Assembly (NCBI RefSeq): GCF_007680605.1
Contig: NZ_VEIO01000012.1
Coordinates: 23,864 to 87,863, forward strand
Length of the DNA stretch: 64,000 nt
Source of the DNA: Paenibacillus xylanexedens
Lineage (GTDB): Bacteria > Bacillota > Bacilli > Paenibacillales > Paenibacillaceae
Direction: 5' to 3'
Below the pieces are notes generated by a model. It did not search any database, was not told where the DNA came from, and saw only the letters and a list, made by a program, of their open reading frames with translations. Both the position numbers and the translations under genes were made by a program. This document shows, piece by piece, positions 24,779-34,509 of this stretch. Positions within the stretch are counted from its first letter, which is position 1, and each line of letters begins with the position of its first letter.

Positions 24779-25924
24779 GTGTTGCAAACTTGGCTGGACA
24801 GCCTGAAGGAGTTTAATGGGATTACCATTTTGCTGGTACTAATCGTAGCAGCATCCTTATTACAGGGATGGTCCAGAGGGGCTTCACGTTCTGCGGGGAG
24901 ACTCTTTGGTTTCCTGATGGACGGTATTATGGCGGTCATTGGTATTTTGTTATCCATCGGTCTGACGTTATGGCTTGCGCCTTATGTACAGCAATGGTTG
25001 TCTGTACATGCCGCGGATATGCCTAATCGTGAGTTGAACCGGTGGGAGCAGTTGTATTATACGTTGGTTACAGCGATCGCAGATTTCCCGCTAATGAGAT
25101 TTGCCGTATTATTTGTCCTAAGTTACGGCTTGATTCGCATGATTCTTGGATTTTTAACTTCCTTCATATTTCGCAGAAGACATGCAGGAGATGAGCAAGC
25201 TGCACCAAAAGGGATTATTAGCCGACTGACAGGCGCAGTGATTGGAACAGTCATCGGTTCGGTCCGAGGGATCATGGTGATTGCCGTATTGTTTATGATT
25301 GTAAGTCTCTATCCGGGTAGTATGTTCAGCCGTTATGTGGAGGCATCTCCAATCTATATGCAGGGTGCTAAATCGGTGATTGAGCCTTTGTCGGGTACGT
25401 TTATCAAGGACAAGCTTCCGGTATTCACGCAGGCTGTGCAGAAGGAACTTGGGGGCATTTTACAACGAAAGTATGAAGTGATTGACCACAATATTCCGGC
25501 CGATATTGAGCAAGCTGCACAGGAGATTGTCAAAGGAAAATCTACGGATGAGGCAAAAGCCAGGGCTCTGTATGACTGGGTTGGCACCCGGGTTCAATAC
25601 GACTACGGGAAAGTGGACGATTATGAGCAGAGGGGAATATGGCATGAACAGACCCCTCAGAATACCTTTGATACACGCAAAGGGGTATGTATCGATTATG
25701 CCCGCTTATATGCGGTGATGGCTCGTTCCCAAGGGCTTGATGTGAAGGTTGTTACAGGTCTGGGATATAACGGTCAGGGAGGCTACGGCCCTCATGCATG
25801 GAATGAAGTCTATTTGAGTGATTCTCATCGCTGGGTTCCGCTTGATCCAACGTGGGCCATCAGCGGAGATTGGTTTAACCCGCCTAACTTTGCCGACACG
25901 CATCTGAAAGATCAGTCAGCCTGA
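24779..25924 (+). CDS. Membrane protein with CvpA-like helices and a transglutaminase domain
   Basis: 381 residues from GTG 24779, nine bases after AAAGGAGG; the nearby ATG 24771 is out of frame and short. Residues 1-190 hold about four membrane helices with Arg-rich loops reminiscent of CvpA-like proteins. The extracytoplasmic C-terminal part is a transglutaminase-core domain with the catalytic triad C304 (GVCIDYA), H339 (HAWNEV) and D356 (LDPTW). Such domains are cysteine proteases or cross-linkers; in this lineage the substrate is unknown. The start of the domain (YDWVGTRVQYDYGK) is the usual entry signature. Confidence 0.88.
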   Translation: MLQTWLDSLKEFNGITILLVLIVAASLLQGWSRGASRSAGRLFGFLMDGIMAVIGILLSIGLTLWLAPYVQQWLSVHAADMPNRELNRWEQLYYTLVTAIADFPLMRFAVLFVLSYGLIRMILGFLTSFIFRRRHAGDEQAAPKGIISRLTGAVIGTVIGSVRGIMVIAVLFMIVSLYPGSMFSRYVEASPIYMQGAKSVIEPLSGTFIKDKLPVFTQAVQKELGGILQRKYEVIDHNIPADIEQAAQEIVKGKSTDEAKARALYDWVGTRVQYDYGKVDDYEQRGIWHEQTPQNTFDTRKGVCIDYARLYAVMARSQGLDVKVVTGLGYNGQGGYGPHAWNEVYLSDSHRWVPLDPTWAISGDWFNPPNFADTHLKDQSA

Positions 25925-26033
25925 TAGTACACCGGACACGGATAAGGTTCGGAATATGACGACGTTGCCAGGTTATCATGCCGGGAAGTTAGGGTTCTGC
26001 GGTATGCATCAAGTCATGAAAGAGGTAGGATGA

Positions 26034-28064
26034 ATGAAAAAGCATTCCAATGAGAAGGATGAACTTGCGGACAAACGGCGTTTCAGCTACCGGATGAACG
26101 TATTTTTCTTCGCTTCCTTTGTTATTTTTAGTGTAATTATTGTACGTTTGGCCTTTTTACAGTTTGTCGAAGGACCTGAGCTCAGTCAGGAAGAAGCAAG
26201 TAACATTACGAAAGATGTGCCGCTTGCGCCGGTGAGAGGAACCATCTACGACTCCACGGGTACGGTAAAACTGGCGTATTCCAAGCCGATTCAGTCACTG
26301 TATCTTACATTGTACAAAAACTACGGGGATGTGGATGGACAGCCGAATCCGAAAATTGGTGAAGTGCAAGAGATGGCTACGCGTCTGCATGATGTCTTTG
26401 AGAAATATAAAACCCCGAATTCCGAATCCTTGACCGTGGATCAGATCATGGAGGAAATGGATCTGAATTCTCGCAAGGCCAACGGGTTTATGCCACGTCT
26501 GATCAAGAGTGATTTGTCTGAAGGAGAGGTTGCTTATTTCCTCCAGCATAAGGATGAATTCAAAGGCATTCAGATCGTAGAGGAAAGTGTACGTTACTAC
26601 GATCCGGATACGGTGGCCGTTCAATCCATTGGTTATTTGAAAAAATTCAAAAGCTCGAAATCATTGAAGAAGTATCAAGAGGTAGATGAAGCGAACAAAA
26701 CGCAGACTGATCCAGGTCTGGTCTACACGGAGAATGAGTTTGTCGGATTCGATGGACTGGAGTTACAGTATCAGGATAAGCTGCGGGGGAAAAGTGGATA
26801 TACATCGGTAGACATTGACCTGCGTAACTTGCCTGAAGGGGTAGCGGGTACAACCCCGCCGCAAAAAGGGTATGATCTGATCTCCAGCATTAACAAAAAT
26901 GTGCAGGTGAAAACTGAGCAAGCGATCATGGATCAGCTAAGCTGGCTGCACCGTAATCCGGTATCCGGCAGACTGCATCCCAATGCCAAAACAGGCTTTG
27001 CTGTAGCAATGGAAGTGGATACAGGGAAGGTTGTAGCGGTTGCCAGTATGCCTGATTATGATACGAATGTGTGGAGAACAGGCAGCATTAGCACAGAAGA
27101 GTACGATAAAATCAAATATATTTACCAGAACGGTACAATTAGGGGATTCCTGCCTGGTGAGTCCAGAAAAAGGGCTGAATCTGTCGTGTTGCTCGGCTCA
27201 ACAATTAAGCCACTGAGTGTGTTGATCGGTTTGAAGGAAGGTTTCTTTACCACGAACTCGGTGTATATCGACCGAGGTTCGACCACATTTGGTGGAGATA
27301 ACCGCCGCGTACAGAACTCATCAGGCCACGTTTACGGTGCCATGTACCCTCGTGACGCCATTCGTCATTCCTCTAACGTATTTATGATTGACGAGATTGG
27401 TAAGAAGCTGTACTCACGATATGGTGCTAATGGCGTTGGCGTCTGGGACAAGTACATGGAGCAGTTTGGTCTTGGTGTAAAAACAGGAGTGGACTTGCCG
27501 AATGAATGGGCTGGGCGTAAAGAATATGAAAATGAAACGGAAAGTTCCTTGACCAAACTAGCATATGCATCTTTTGGACAACAAGGAAAATACACAACCA
27601 TGCAGCTCGCGCAGTATACTGTGATGCTTGCCAACAAAGGAAAACGCATGGAACCACAGCTTGTTAAAGAGTTCCGGGATTCCGAAGGCAATGTGGTGGA
27701 GAAGGTGAAACCGAAGGTACTCAGCACAGCAGACTTCAGTGATGCATATTGGAATGAGGTACAGCGTGGTATGGCCACCGAGGTTTCTGCCTTTGGCGGC
27801 TTCCCTTATGATTTTGCCAGAAAAACAGGTACGTCGACACAGAATATCGGAGGGAAGCTGGTGGATAACGGGGTATTTATCGCTTATGCACCCCGTAACA
27901 ATCCAAAACTGGCTGTTGCTGTCATGATCCCTGAAGGGGGCTTCGGTTCCAACAGTGCGGCTCCGGTTGCACGTGCGATTTTCGATGCTTACGACCAGGA
28001 ATTCGGCCTGGATGGTGTTCCGAAAAAAAATAAAGATAAAGAAACAGAAACGAGTACGCAGTGA
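26034..28064 (+). CDS. Class B penicillin-binding protein (first of tandem pair)
   Basis: 676 residues: short cytoplasmic N-terminus, membrane anchor (about 22-44), a PBP dimerisation domain, and a C-terminal transpeptidase domain. Active-site motifs are complete: SxxK at S389-K392 (GSTIKP), SxN in the HSSNVF segment, and KTGT in RKTGTST. DD-transpeptidase that would cross-link peptidoglycan during growth or sporulation. The anchor segment and APVRGTIYD block are shared with the next gene. A terminator separates the two, so they are transcribed separately. Confidence 0.93.
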   Translation: MKKHSNEKDELADKRRFSYRMNVFFFASFVIFSVIIVRLAFLQFVEGPELSQEEASNITKDVPLAPVRGTIYDSTGTVKLAYSKPIQSLYLTLYKNYGDVDGQPNPKIGEVQEMATRLHDVFEKYKTPNSESLTVDQIMEEMDLNSRKANGFMPRLIKSDLSEGEVAYFLQHKDEFKGIQIVEESVRYYDPDTVAVQSIGYLKKFKSSKSLKKYQEVDEANKTQTDPGLVYTENEFVGFDGLELQYQDKLRGKSGYTSVDIDLRNLPEGVAGTTPPQKGYDLISSINKNVQVKTEQAIMDQLSWLHRNPVSGRLHPNAKTGFAVAMEVDTGKVVAVASMPDYDTNVWRTGSISTEEYDKIKYIYQNGTIRGFLPGESRKRAESVVLLGSTIKPLSVLIGLKEGFFTTNSVYIDRGSTTFGGDNRRVQNSSGHVYGAMYPRDAIRHSSNVFMIDEIGKKLYSRYGANGVGVWDKYMEQFGLGVKTGVDLPNEWAGRKEYENETESSLTKLAYASFGQQGKYTTMQLAQYTVMLANKGKRMEPQLVKEFRDSEGNVVEKVKPKVLSTADFSDAYWNEVQRGMATEVSAFGGFPYDFARKTGTSTQNIGGKLVDNGVFIAYAPRNNPKLAVAVMIPEGGFGSNSAAPVARAIFDAYDQEFGLDGVPKKNKDKETETSTQ

Positions 28065-28095
28065 TGCGGTGATGGAGGTCGTGTTCTCCATAGGT

Positions 28096-28126
28096 TAAAA
28101 GGCCCCCAGAACGGGGCCTTTTTTTG
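28096..28126 (+). terminator. Intrinsic terminator between the tandem PBPs
   Basis: AAAAGGCCCC / GGGGCCTTTT with loop CAGAAC, T7 tail. Confidence 0.93.
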
Positions 28127-28412
28127 TTTCTATTTTTATGGAACCCAGACAGTCTTCTTACGTTATATACATAGGGCAGGGCGTTAGCCAAAATCTAGAG
28201 TAGGACGCACTGTTGTATTATTTTATGAATGATTCGTATTACGGAAATGTAACCAAAAATAGAAAGACGTTACAGTCGGCATTTGCTACACTTAAGAGGT
28301 GAGTGTTTGCCATTCCATTTGGCTCTGTTGTCTGTTTGGGTCTGTTATGAAGTTTTGGTATGAATAGATAGCGTAATTTTTACACTTGTACATAGAACGG
28401 AGAGGGGAGCAT

Positions 28413-30389
28413 ATGTTTAATCGACTTAAAAATAAACCGCCGAATGAAGATGAGAGAGCGGTAAATAAACCTTCCAGCGCGAGGCTGAATGTGTTTTTTT
28501 TCGTGGCATTTGTCATATTCAGCATTCTGATCTTCCGACTGGCATTTGTGCAGTTTGTCGAAGGGCCTGAACTGACGTATATGGAATCTACGCGTAATAC
28601 AAAAGATATTCCTTTAGCCCCGGTGCGCGGCCCGATCTATGATGCTACCGGGAAAGTGGCGCTTGCTTATTCGGAGCCAGTACAGTCACTGTATGTGCTG
28701 TTGTATGAAGATTATCGTAATGATGATCGCAGGCAGGAAGCCGAAGGATTGGCTCGTGAACTTGCGGATATATTCAAACGATTTAACCCAGGAGACGAGA
28801 AGCAACCAGATGCAGAGGAGATTATTAAACGGCTGGATCTGGATCATCAGAAGACATTCGGTTATGTGCCGAGACTGGTCAAGTCCGATCTGACGACTCA
28901 GGAAATTGCTTTTTTTCTGGAGAAAAAAACGGAGTATCCCGGCGTTATGGTGCTGGAAGAGAATGTACGGAGATATGACCCTGATCGTGTTGCTGTCCAG
29001 GTTATTGGTTATACACGGGAATTCAAGCGAGTACCCACAACACTCAAGCAGTACAAATCGATCATAGAGCAATCCACTTCTCAGCGTGATCCTGGACTGG
29101 TCTACACTCAGGATGAGCGGGTTGGATTCGATGGGTTGGAGTTGCAGTATCAGCAGGAACTTCGCGGACGAAGTGGATATCAATCCATTGATATTGACTC
29201 TCGGAATTTGCCTACAGGCGCAATGGAGTTGACTCCACCAGAGAAGGGATACAGTCTGATCTCCACCATCAACAAGGAGGTCCAGCTTGCCGCGCAAAAG
29301 GCCATTACGGATGAATTACGAAAGCTGCCGAAGGCTATTACGGGATACGCCGTAGCTATGGAAGTGGACACAGGTAATGTGGTAGCCATGGCGAGTATGC
29401 CGGACTATGACCCAAATGATTGGGATTACGACAAAATCAAGTATGTTTTCCGAAACGGGACGACGGAATCTTTTCCTCCTGATGATTCTAGAAAACGGGC
29501 AGAGTCCGTTGTGCTGCTTGGGTCGGTCATTAAACCGCTGAGTGTGCTCATCGGTTTGAAAGAGGGACTGTTCACTGCGGGGAGTACTTATCCTGATAAA
29601 GGTTACGCTGTATTAGGTAAAGATGGTCGGCAAGTGAGAAACTCACATTCGGCGTATAACGGGAACATTACGGCACGCAGAGCCATTGAAAAGTCGTCCA
29701 ATGCATTCATGATTGATATGGTGGGCAAACGTTTGCTGAGTAAATATGGTGGAGACAAGGCCATTGATAAGTGGGACGAATACATGAAGGATTTTGGTTT
29801 AGGTGTATCGACAGGGATTGATTTGCCCAAAGAATTTCTTGGTCAGTTGGAGTATAAAGCAGACAATGATGAGTCTGCACTGACACGTCTTGCGTTTGCG
29901 TCATTCGGTCAGCAAGCCAAATATACGACGATGCAGCTGGCACAATACACCACTATGCTTGCGAATAAGGGCAAACGAATGGAGCCACACCTGGTGAAGG
30001 AAATCCGTGATGCGGATGGCAATGTGGTGAAGAAGTTTGAGCCAAAGGTTCTTAATGAGGTGCAGTTTGCGGATGCACACTGGAACGAAGTGCATAAAGG
30101 AATGGTCACCAAAGTAAGCTCCTTCGACGGGTTCCCTTATGATTTTGCCAGAAAGACAGGAACATCCGAGCAAGGAACCGGACCGAATAAAAAGGAGAAC
30201 GGTGTCTTTATCGCCTTTGCGCCAAGAGACAAACCGAAACTGGCTGTAGCGGTTATCGTGCCGGAAGGCGGTTTTGGATCGGTCAGTGCTTCCCCGATCG
30301 CACGCAAAATTTTTGATGCATACGATGAAGTGTATGGCCTGGATGGCATCCCCAAGGGGAAGAAGGACCAGAATAAAGAACAAGATTGA
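28413..30389 (+). CDS. Class B penicillin-binding protein (second of tandem pair)
   Basis: 658 residues from ATG 28413 (AGAGGGGAG upstream); a 9-codon TTG extension lacks a site. Same order as its neighbour: anchor helix, dimerisation domain, transpeptidase domain. SxxK is GSVIKP (S371, K374), SxN is KSSNAF, and KTGT is RKTGTSE. Long stretches match the upstream paralogue (FVEGPEL, RKRAESVVLLG, KPLSVLIGLKEG), which points to tandem duplication followed by divergence. It lacks the approximately 13-residue insert the first copy has before TGFAVAMEVDTG. Confidence 0.93.
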   Translation: MFNRLKNKPPNEDERAVNKPSSARLNVFFFVAFVIFSILIFRLAFVQFVEGPELTYMESTRNTKDIPLAPVRGPIYDATGKVALAYSEPVQSLYVLLYEDYRNDDRRQEAEGLARELADIFKRFNPGDEKQPDAEEIIKRLDLDHQKTFGYVPRLVKSDLTTQEIAFFLEKKTEYPGVMVLEENVRRYDPDRVAVQVIGYTREFKRVPTTLKQYKSIIEQSTSQRDPGLVYTQDERVGFDGLELQYQQELRGRSGYQSIDIDSRNLPTGAMELTPPEKGYSLISTINKEVQLAAQKAITDELRKLPKAITGYAVAMEVDTGNVVAMASMPDYDPNDWDYDKIKYVFRNGTTESFPPDDSRKRAESVVLLGSVIKPLSVLIGLKEGLFTAGSTYPDKGYAVLGKDGRQVRNSHSAYNGNITARRAIEKSSNAFMIDMVGKRLLSKYGGDKAIDKWDEYMKDFGLGVSTGIDLPKEFLGQLEYKADNDESALTRLAFASFGQQAKYTTMQLAQYTTMLANKGKRMEPHLVKEIRDADGNVVKKFEPKVLNEVQFADAHWNEVHKGMVTKVSSFDGFPYDFARKTGTSEQGTGPNKKENGVFIAFAPRDKPKLAVAVIVPEGGFGSVSASPIARKIFDAYDEVYGLDGIPKGKKDQNKEQD

Positions 30390-30479
30390 TGATTAAGGGC
30401 ATAAAATTCAGAGAATAACGGCATGCTCGTAAAAATGTTGGATAAACGGCTTTATATTGAACTTCATAAGTAATAGGAC

Positions 30480-30515
30480 AGGCAAGGGAAAATATCCCTT
30501 GCCTTTTGTTTTTCC
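30480..30515 (+). terminator. Intrinsic terminator after the second PBP
   Basis: GGCAAGGG / CCCTTGCC with loop AAAATAT, then TTTTGTTTTT. Confidence 0.92.
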
Positions 30516-30526
30516 ATCGGATAAAA

Positions 30527-30541
30527 TTTGCACAAGGGAAA
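30527..30541 (+). promoter_or_regulatory. Probable MntR operator
   Basis: TTTGCACAAGGGAAA closely resembles the B. subtilis MntR boxes of mntA and mntH as I recall them (TTTGCAT..GGGAAA type). It lies about 95 bases before the metal transporter operon. Manganese-dependent repression is inferred. Confidence 0.6.
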
Positions 30542-30636
30542 CATTATTAGACGAGTTTAAAATTTGGTACCTTGTACAACTTAATTAGTTATGGACAAAT
30601 ATTTTAGGACAGGGAAAGGGGAAGGTTGGTTTGTTA

Positions 30637-31581
30637 ATGGTGAAGATGAGGAGTATTCAACGTGGAGTCATGACGATGGCTTGTGTTGTACTTATTATTG
30701 TGCTTACCGCTTGCTCTGGTACTCCGGGAACAGACGCCAACGGCAAAGTGCAGGTTACGGCAACCACAGGCATGATTGCGGATGTAGCACGAGAGGTGGG
30801 CGGGGCATATGTTGAGGTTACCGGATTGATGGGACCGGGAGTAGACCCACATCTGTATAAGGCATCCCAAGGCGATATTCGCAAACTGGAGCAAGCCAAG
30901 GTTATCTTCTATAACGGCTTGCATTTGGAAGGAAAAATGACCAGTATTCTGGAGAAAATGTCCAAAAGCAAACTTGTTACCGCAGTTGCCGAAAAAATCC
31001 CGGTAGAGGAACTGCATTCCGGTCAAGCAACAGGTGGAACGGAGTATGATCCGCATGTATGGTTTAACGTCAAGCACTGGATGCGTGCAACCGAAGCCGT
31101 TCGTGACACGCTGGTGGAAGCAGATCCGGATCATGCGGAACAGTATAAGACGCAGGCAACAGCATATCTGGAGAAGCTGGAAGCGTTGGATGCGGAAGTC
31201 CGGGAGAAAATCGGGCAGATCCCTGAGGAAAGCCGAGTGCTGGTCACAGCACATGATGCATTTGGTTACTTTGGCCAAGCCTATGGCATTAAAGTGATGG
31301 GTCTCCAAGGTATCAGCACGGCCGCAGAATATGGCGCCAAAGATGTAAGTGAACTAAGAGATTTCCTTGTGGAGAATCAAATCAAAGCCGTATTTATCGA
31401 ATCGAGTGTACCTGCGAAAGCGATGGAGGCCATCATAGCCGGAGCAGCTGAGAAGGGACATACGGTGAGTATTGGCGGTGAACTTTTCTCTGATGCGATG
31501 GGAGCCGAAGGAACGGCTGAAGGCACCTACATTGGAATGGTGCGGCACAATGTCGAAACGATCGCGGCGGCTTTGAAGTAA
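30637..31581 (+). CDS. mntA: Manganese/zinc ABC transporter substrate-binding lipoprotein
   Basis: About 314 residues. ATG 30637 is used; TTG 30631 also fits the AAAGGGGAAGG site. Lipoprotein signal with lipobox LTAC (about residues 22-25), so it is anchored outside the membrane. The cluster A-I metal-binding fold is clear: GPGVDPHLYKAS with the first His ligand, EYDPHVWFNVKHW with the second, HDAFGYFGQAYGI, and GLQGISTAAEYGAKD. No long His-rich loop typical of zinc proteins is present, and an MntR-like box precedes the operon, so manganese is preferred. First gene of a four-gene operon. Confidence 0.9.
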   Translation: MVKMRSIQRGVMTMACVVLIIVLTACSGTPGTDANGKVQVTATTGMIADVAREVGGAYVEVTGLMGPGVDPHLYKASQGDIRKLEQAKVIFYNGLHLEGKMTSILEKMSKSKLVTAVAEKIPVEELHSGQATGGTEYDPHVWFNVKHWMRATEAVRDTLVEADPDHAEQYKTQATAYLEKLEALDAEVREKIGQIPEESRVLVTAHDAFGYFGQAYGIKVMGLQGISTAAEYGAKDVSELRDFLVENQIKAVFIESSVPAKAMEAIIAGAAEKGHTVSIGGELFSDAMGAEGTAEGTYIGMVRHNVETIAAALK

Positions 31582-31606
31582 TAGATCATCTGAAGAGAGG
31601 AGAGCT

Positions 31607-32437
31607 ATGATGATGAAAAATACCAATACAACAAAACAAGCATTAGAAACTATAGATAATAGCCAGCTCGGACAAGGAGAAGCAACGGTCTCTTCGCCTC
31701 TTCGTGTAAGAAACCTGGCCGTGGCTTATCACAAAAAGCCGGTGCTCAGCAATGTTTCTTTTGATGTACCTGAGGGGCAGCTCATCGGCATTCTTGGACC
31801 GAACGGTGCAGGCAAGTCAACGTTGATCAAAGCGGTTCTGGGGCTTGTTCCGAAAATGCACGGTGACATTGAGATCTTTGGACGATCTTATCGTGAAACA
31901 AGGCGGCGTATCGGTTATGTGCCACAGCGAGAGTCCGTAGATTGGGACTTTCCGACACATGCGCTGGATGTGGTTATGATGGGACGATACGGACATCTGG
32001 GCTGGTTCCGCCGCCCGGGGAAAAAGGAAAAGGATCTGGCTGCTCATTGCCTGGAGCAAGTCGGTATGGGGGATTACATGTATCGGCAGATCAGCCAGTT
32101 GTCCGGCGGACAGCAACAGCGCGTATTCCTGGCCAGAGCACTGGTACAGGATGCGGACTTGTATTTCATGGATGAACCTTTTGCAGGAGTGGACGCAACG
32201 ACAGAGAAAGCGATCATCTCCCTGCTAGAGCAATTAAAAAAGCAGGGCAAGACCGTTCTAGTTGTTCACCATGACCTGGCAACGGTAGAAGAGTACTTCG
32301 ATCATGTATTGTTGCTCAACGGACGTTTGGTTGCCGCCGGGCCAACAAGAGAAGTATTTGTACCGGATTTATTACAGGAAACCTACGGAGGTCGCATTGC
32401 GATGATCGGCAGCCGAGCGGAGAAAGGCCAGGTGTAG
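31607..32437 (+). CDS. mntB: Manganese-type ABC transporter ATP-binding protein
   Basis: 276 residues. Walker A GPNGAGKST (64-72), the family-specific VPQRESVDWDFP Q-loop segment seen in Mn/Zn transporters, signature LSGGQQQR, Walker B LYFMDEP, and the switch His in VVHHD. The N-terminal 30 residues are a non-conserved extension. GAGAGGAGAG precedes the start. Its stop overlaps the first permease start by one base, so expression is coupled. Confidence 0.93.
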   Translation: MMMKNTNTTKQALETIDNSQLGQGEATVSSPLRVRNLAVAYHKKPVLSNVSFDVPEGQLIGILGPNGAGKSTLIKAVLGLVPKMHGDIEIFGRSYRETRRRIGYVPQRESVDWDFPTHALDVVMMGRYGHLGWFRRPGKKEKDLAAHCLEQVGMGDYMYRQISQLSGGQQQRVFLARALVQDADLYFMDEPFAGVDATTEKAIISLLEQLKKQGKTVLVVHHDLATVEEYFDHVLLLNGRLVAAGPTREVFVPDLLQETYGGRIAMIGSRAEKGQV

Positions 32438-33399
32438 TGATGTGGAATTGGGTTGTTTCTATATTGTCAGACCCGAACACACGCTGGATTTTGCTCGGTT
32501 GTCTGCTCCTCGGATTCAGCAGTGGCATTATCGGCTCATTTACCTTTCTTCGTCGTCAAAGTCTGATGGGCGATACATTGGCACACGCGGCATTGCCTGG
32601 AATCTGTATTGCGTTTATGTTGACGGAAACGAAGTCGATTGGATTGTTTCTGTTTGGCGCACTCATTGCAGGAATAGTAGCCACTTTCGGTATTTCATGG
32701 ATAACCCGGTTTTCACGGATTAAGCAGGATGCGGCAATGGGCATCGTACTGACGGTATTTTTCGGTATTGGTGTCGTGATGCTGACACGTATTCAGCACA
32801 GTGCAAGTGGAAGCCAAAGCGGGCTTGACAAGTACCTGTTCGGGCAAGCGGCATCGATGGTGCTTACGGATGTCTATGTGATGGGTGGGGTAAGTCTTGT
32901 ATTACTCATCGCTTGCCTTGTCTGGTTCAAGGAATTCAAGCTCGTGAGCTTTGATCCGGGTTTTGCAAGAGGTATGGGATTGCCGGTCGGAGTACTGGAG
33001 CAATTCATTCTGCTACTGACGGTTATAGCTGTTGTCGCCGGAATCCAGGCGGTAGGTGTAGTGCTTGTAGCGGCACTGCTGGTGACTCCAGCAGCAGCGG
33101 CGAGGTGCTGGACCAATTCGCTTGCACTGATGGTGTTGCTGGCTGGATTGTTCGGCGCATTAAGCGGTGCCGTAGGAACACTCTTCAGCACGCTTGTCCC
33201 TAATCTGCCTACCGGACCGGTAACTGTGCTTGCGGCTACGGTGCTGTTTGTTGGATCTGCGCTGTTCGCACCAAGGCGAGGGTTGCTTGCCCGCAAGTTA
33301 CGGAGCATCCAGGCGAAATCGACTTATATGCGTGAAGAGCAGGCCGCGCTGCAGGTACATGTTGCACAGCCTCAAACACAGAAGCAGGGGGAGATGTAG
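32437..33399 (+). CDS. mntC: Manganese-type ABC transporter permease 1
   Basis: 320 residues; GTG 32437 or ATG 32440. About eight to nine membrane helices of the ABC-3 (ZnuB/MntC) permease family. Early RRQSLMGDTLAHAALPGICIAF is the family's signature and matches the second permease's RRMALVGDAISHAVLPGIAIAF. A 25-residue hydrophilic tail rich in Gln follows the last helix. It forms the membrane pore with the next gene. Confidence 0.92.
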   Translation: MMWNWVVSILSDPNTRWILLGCLLLGFSSGIIGSFTFLRRQSLMGDTLAHAALPGICIAFMLTETKSIGLFLFGALIAGIVATFGISWITRFSRIKQDAAMGIVLTVFFGIGVVMLTRIQHSASGSQSGLDKYLFGQAASMVLTDVYVMGGVSLVLLIACLVWFKEFKLVSFDPGFARGMGLPVGVLEQFILLLTVIAVVAGIQAVGVVLVAALLVTPAAAARCWTNSLALMVLLAGLFGALSGAVGTLFSTLVPNLPTGPVTVLAATVLFVGSALFAPRRGLLARKLRSIQAKSTYMREEQAALQVHVAQPQTQKQGEM

Positions 33400-34272
33400 A
33401 TGGCTACATTTTGGATTATTCTAACCGCAATACTCGTCTCCTCCGCTTGCGCCATTCTCGGTTGCTTCCTGATTCTGCGACGTATGGCTCTGGTCGGAGA
33501 TGCAATCAGTCACGCCGTGCTTCCGGGGATTGCGATTGCGTTTCTGTGGAGCGGCTCCAGAGACTCCCTGTGGATGTTGCTGGGTGCAACCGTGTTCGGG
33601 TTGTTGACGGTATTTTTCATTCAGACTTTCCAAGCGGGAGGATTGTCTTCGGATGCATCCATCGGTATTGTATTTACGGCGCTCTTTGCTGTGGGGGTGA
33701 TCCTGATCAGTCTGAATGCACAGCATATCGATCTGGATCTGGATTGTGTATTGTTCGGCGAAATTGCCTATGTACAATGGGATACGTTAACACTGTGGGG
33801 AATGGATGTAGGACCTAGAGCCGTCTGGATGCTGGGGATTACGTTACTTGTTATTCTCGTTGTTGTAGGACTGTTCTACAAGCAGTTCAAATTATGCGCT
33901 TTTGACCCGGCTTTGGCAGCGGCTTGCGGCATTCCGGTCGTTTTATTTCATTATGCGCTCATGGGACTCGTATCCATGACGTCCGTTGCCTCTTTTGAAA
34001 GTGTAGGCTCCATTCTTGTGGTAGGTATGCTGATTGTACCTGCGGCTGCGGCTTATCTGCTCACGGATCAGCTTGGTAAAATGATTCTGTATGCGGTACT
34101 GATCGGTGCAGCTTCCTCTGTTGGCGGTTACCTGATGGCGTACGCGATGGATGCTTCCATTGCAGGATGCATGGTGGCTGTGGCCGGCATTCTGTTTGTA
34201 CTTGCGTTACTTCTGTCACCGAAACATGGCATTGTACTTCGTTATGTTCGCCGTAAATATGCCGCACGTTGA
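33400..34272 (+). CDS. mntD: Manganese-type ABC transporter permease 2
   Basis: 290 residues, starting at the base after the previous stop. ABC-3 family membrane protein with the GDAISHAVLPGIAIA signature and about nine helices. Two different permeases with one ATPase and one binding protein is the arrangement of B. subtilis mntABCD. Ends in a terminator. Confidence 0.92.
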   Translation: MATFWIILTAILVSSACAILGCFLILRRMALVGDAISHAVLPGIAIAFLWSGSRDSLWMLLGATVFGLLTVFFIQTFQAGGLSSDASIGIVFTALFAVGVILISLNAQHIDLDLDCVLFGEIAYVQWDTLTLWGMDVGPRAVWMLGITLLVILVVVGLFYKQFKLCAFDPALAAACGIPVVLFHYALMGLVSMTSVASFESVGSILVVGMLIVPAAAAYLLTDQLGKMILYAVLIGAASSVGGYLMAYAMDASIAGCMVAVAGILFVLALLLSPKHGIVLRYVRRKYAAR

Positions 34273-34294
34273 ACATGATTTCATAAATGACGAT

Positions 34295-34320
34295 AACCGT
34301 CTGCATAGCAGGCGGTTTTT
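34295..34320 (+). terminator. Intrinsic terminator after the metal transporter operon
   Basis: AACCGTCTGC / GCAGGCGGTT with a 3-base loop, then TTT. Confidence 0.88.
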
Positions 34321-34509
34321 GATATTCCAGTTTTTTCGGAAAATGGGCTATGCAGCTTCAAAGATTCAAATACAGGTTACTTTGTTGCATACGCGTGATC
34401 TGTGGTAAAATGTCGTTAGCTGTGACGTCCGGGGCGTCCGCCATTTCGCGGATACCGGGCGATCTTGTTGTTTTAGAGGAGAGAGACATACTGGAGGAGG
34501 ATTCACAAC

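Noticed and set aside
30591..30815. 74-codon frame at the start of the metal operon
   Set aside because: Out of frame with the lipoprotein, which has a clear signal peptide and lipobox.
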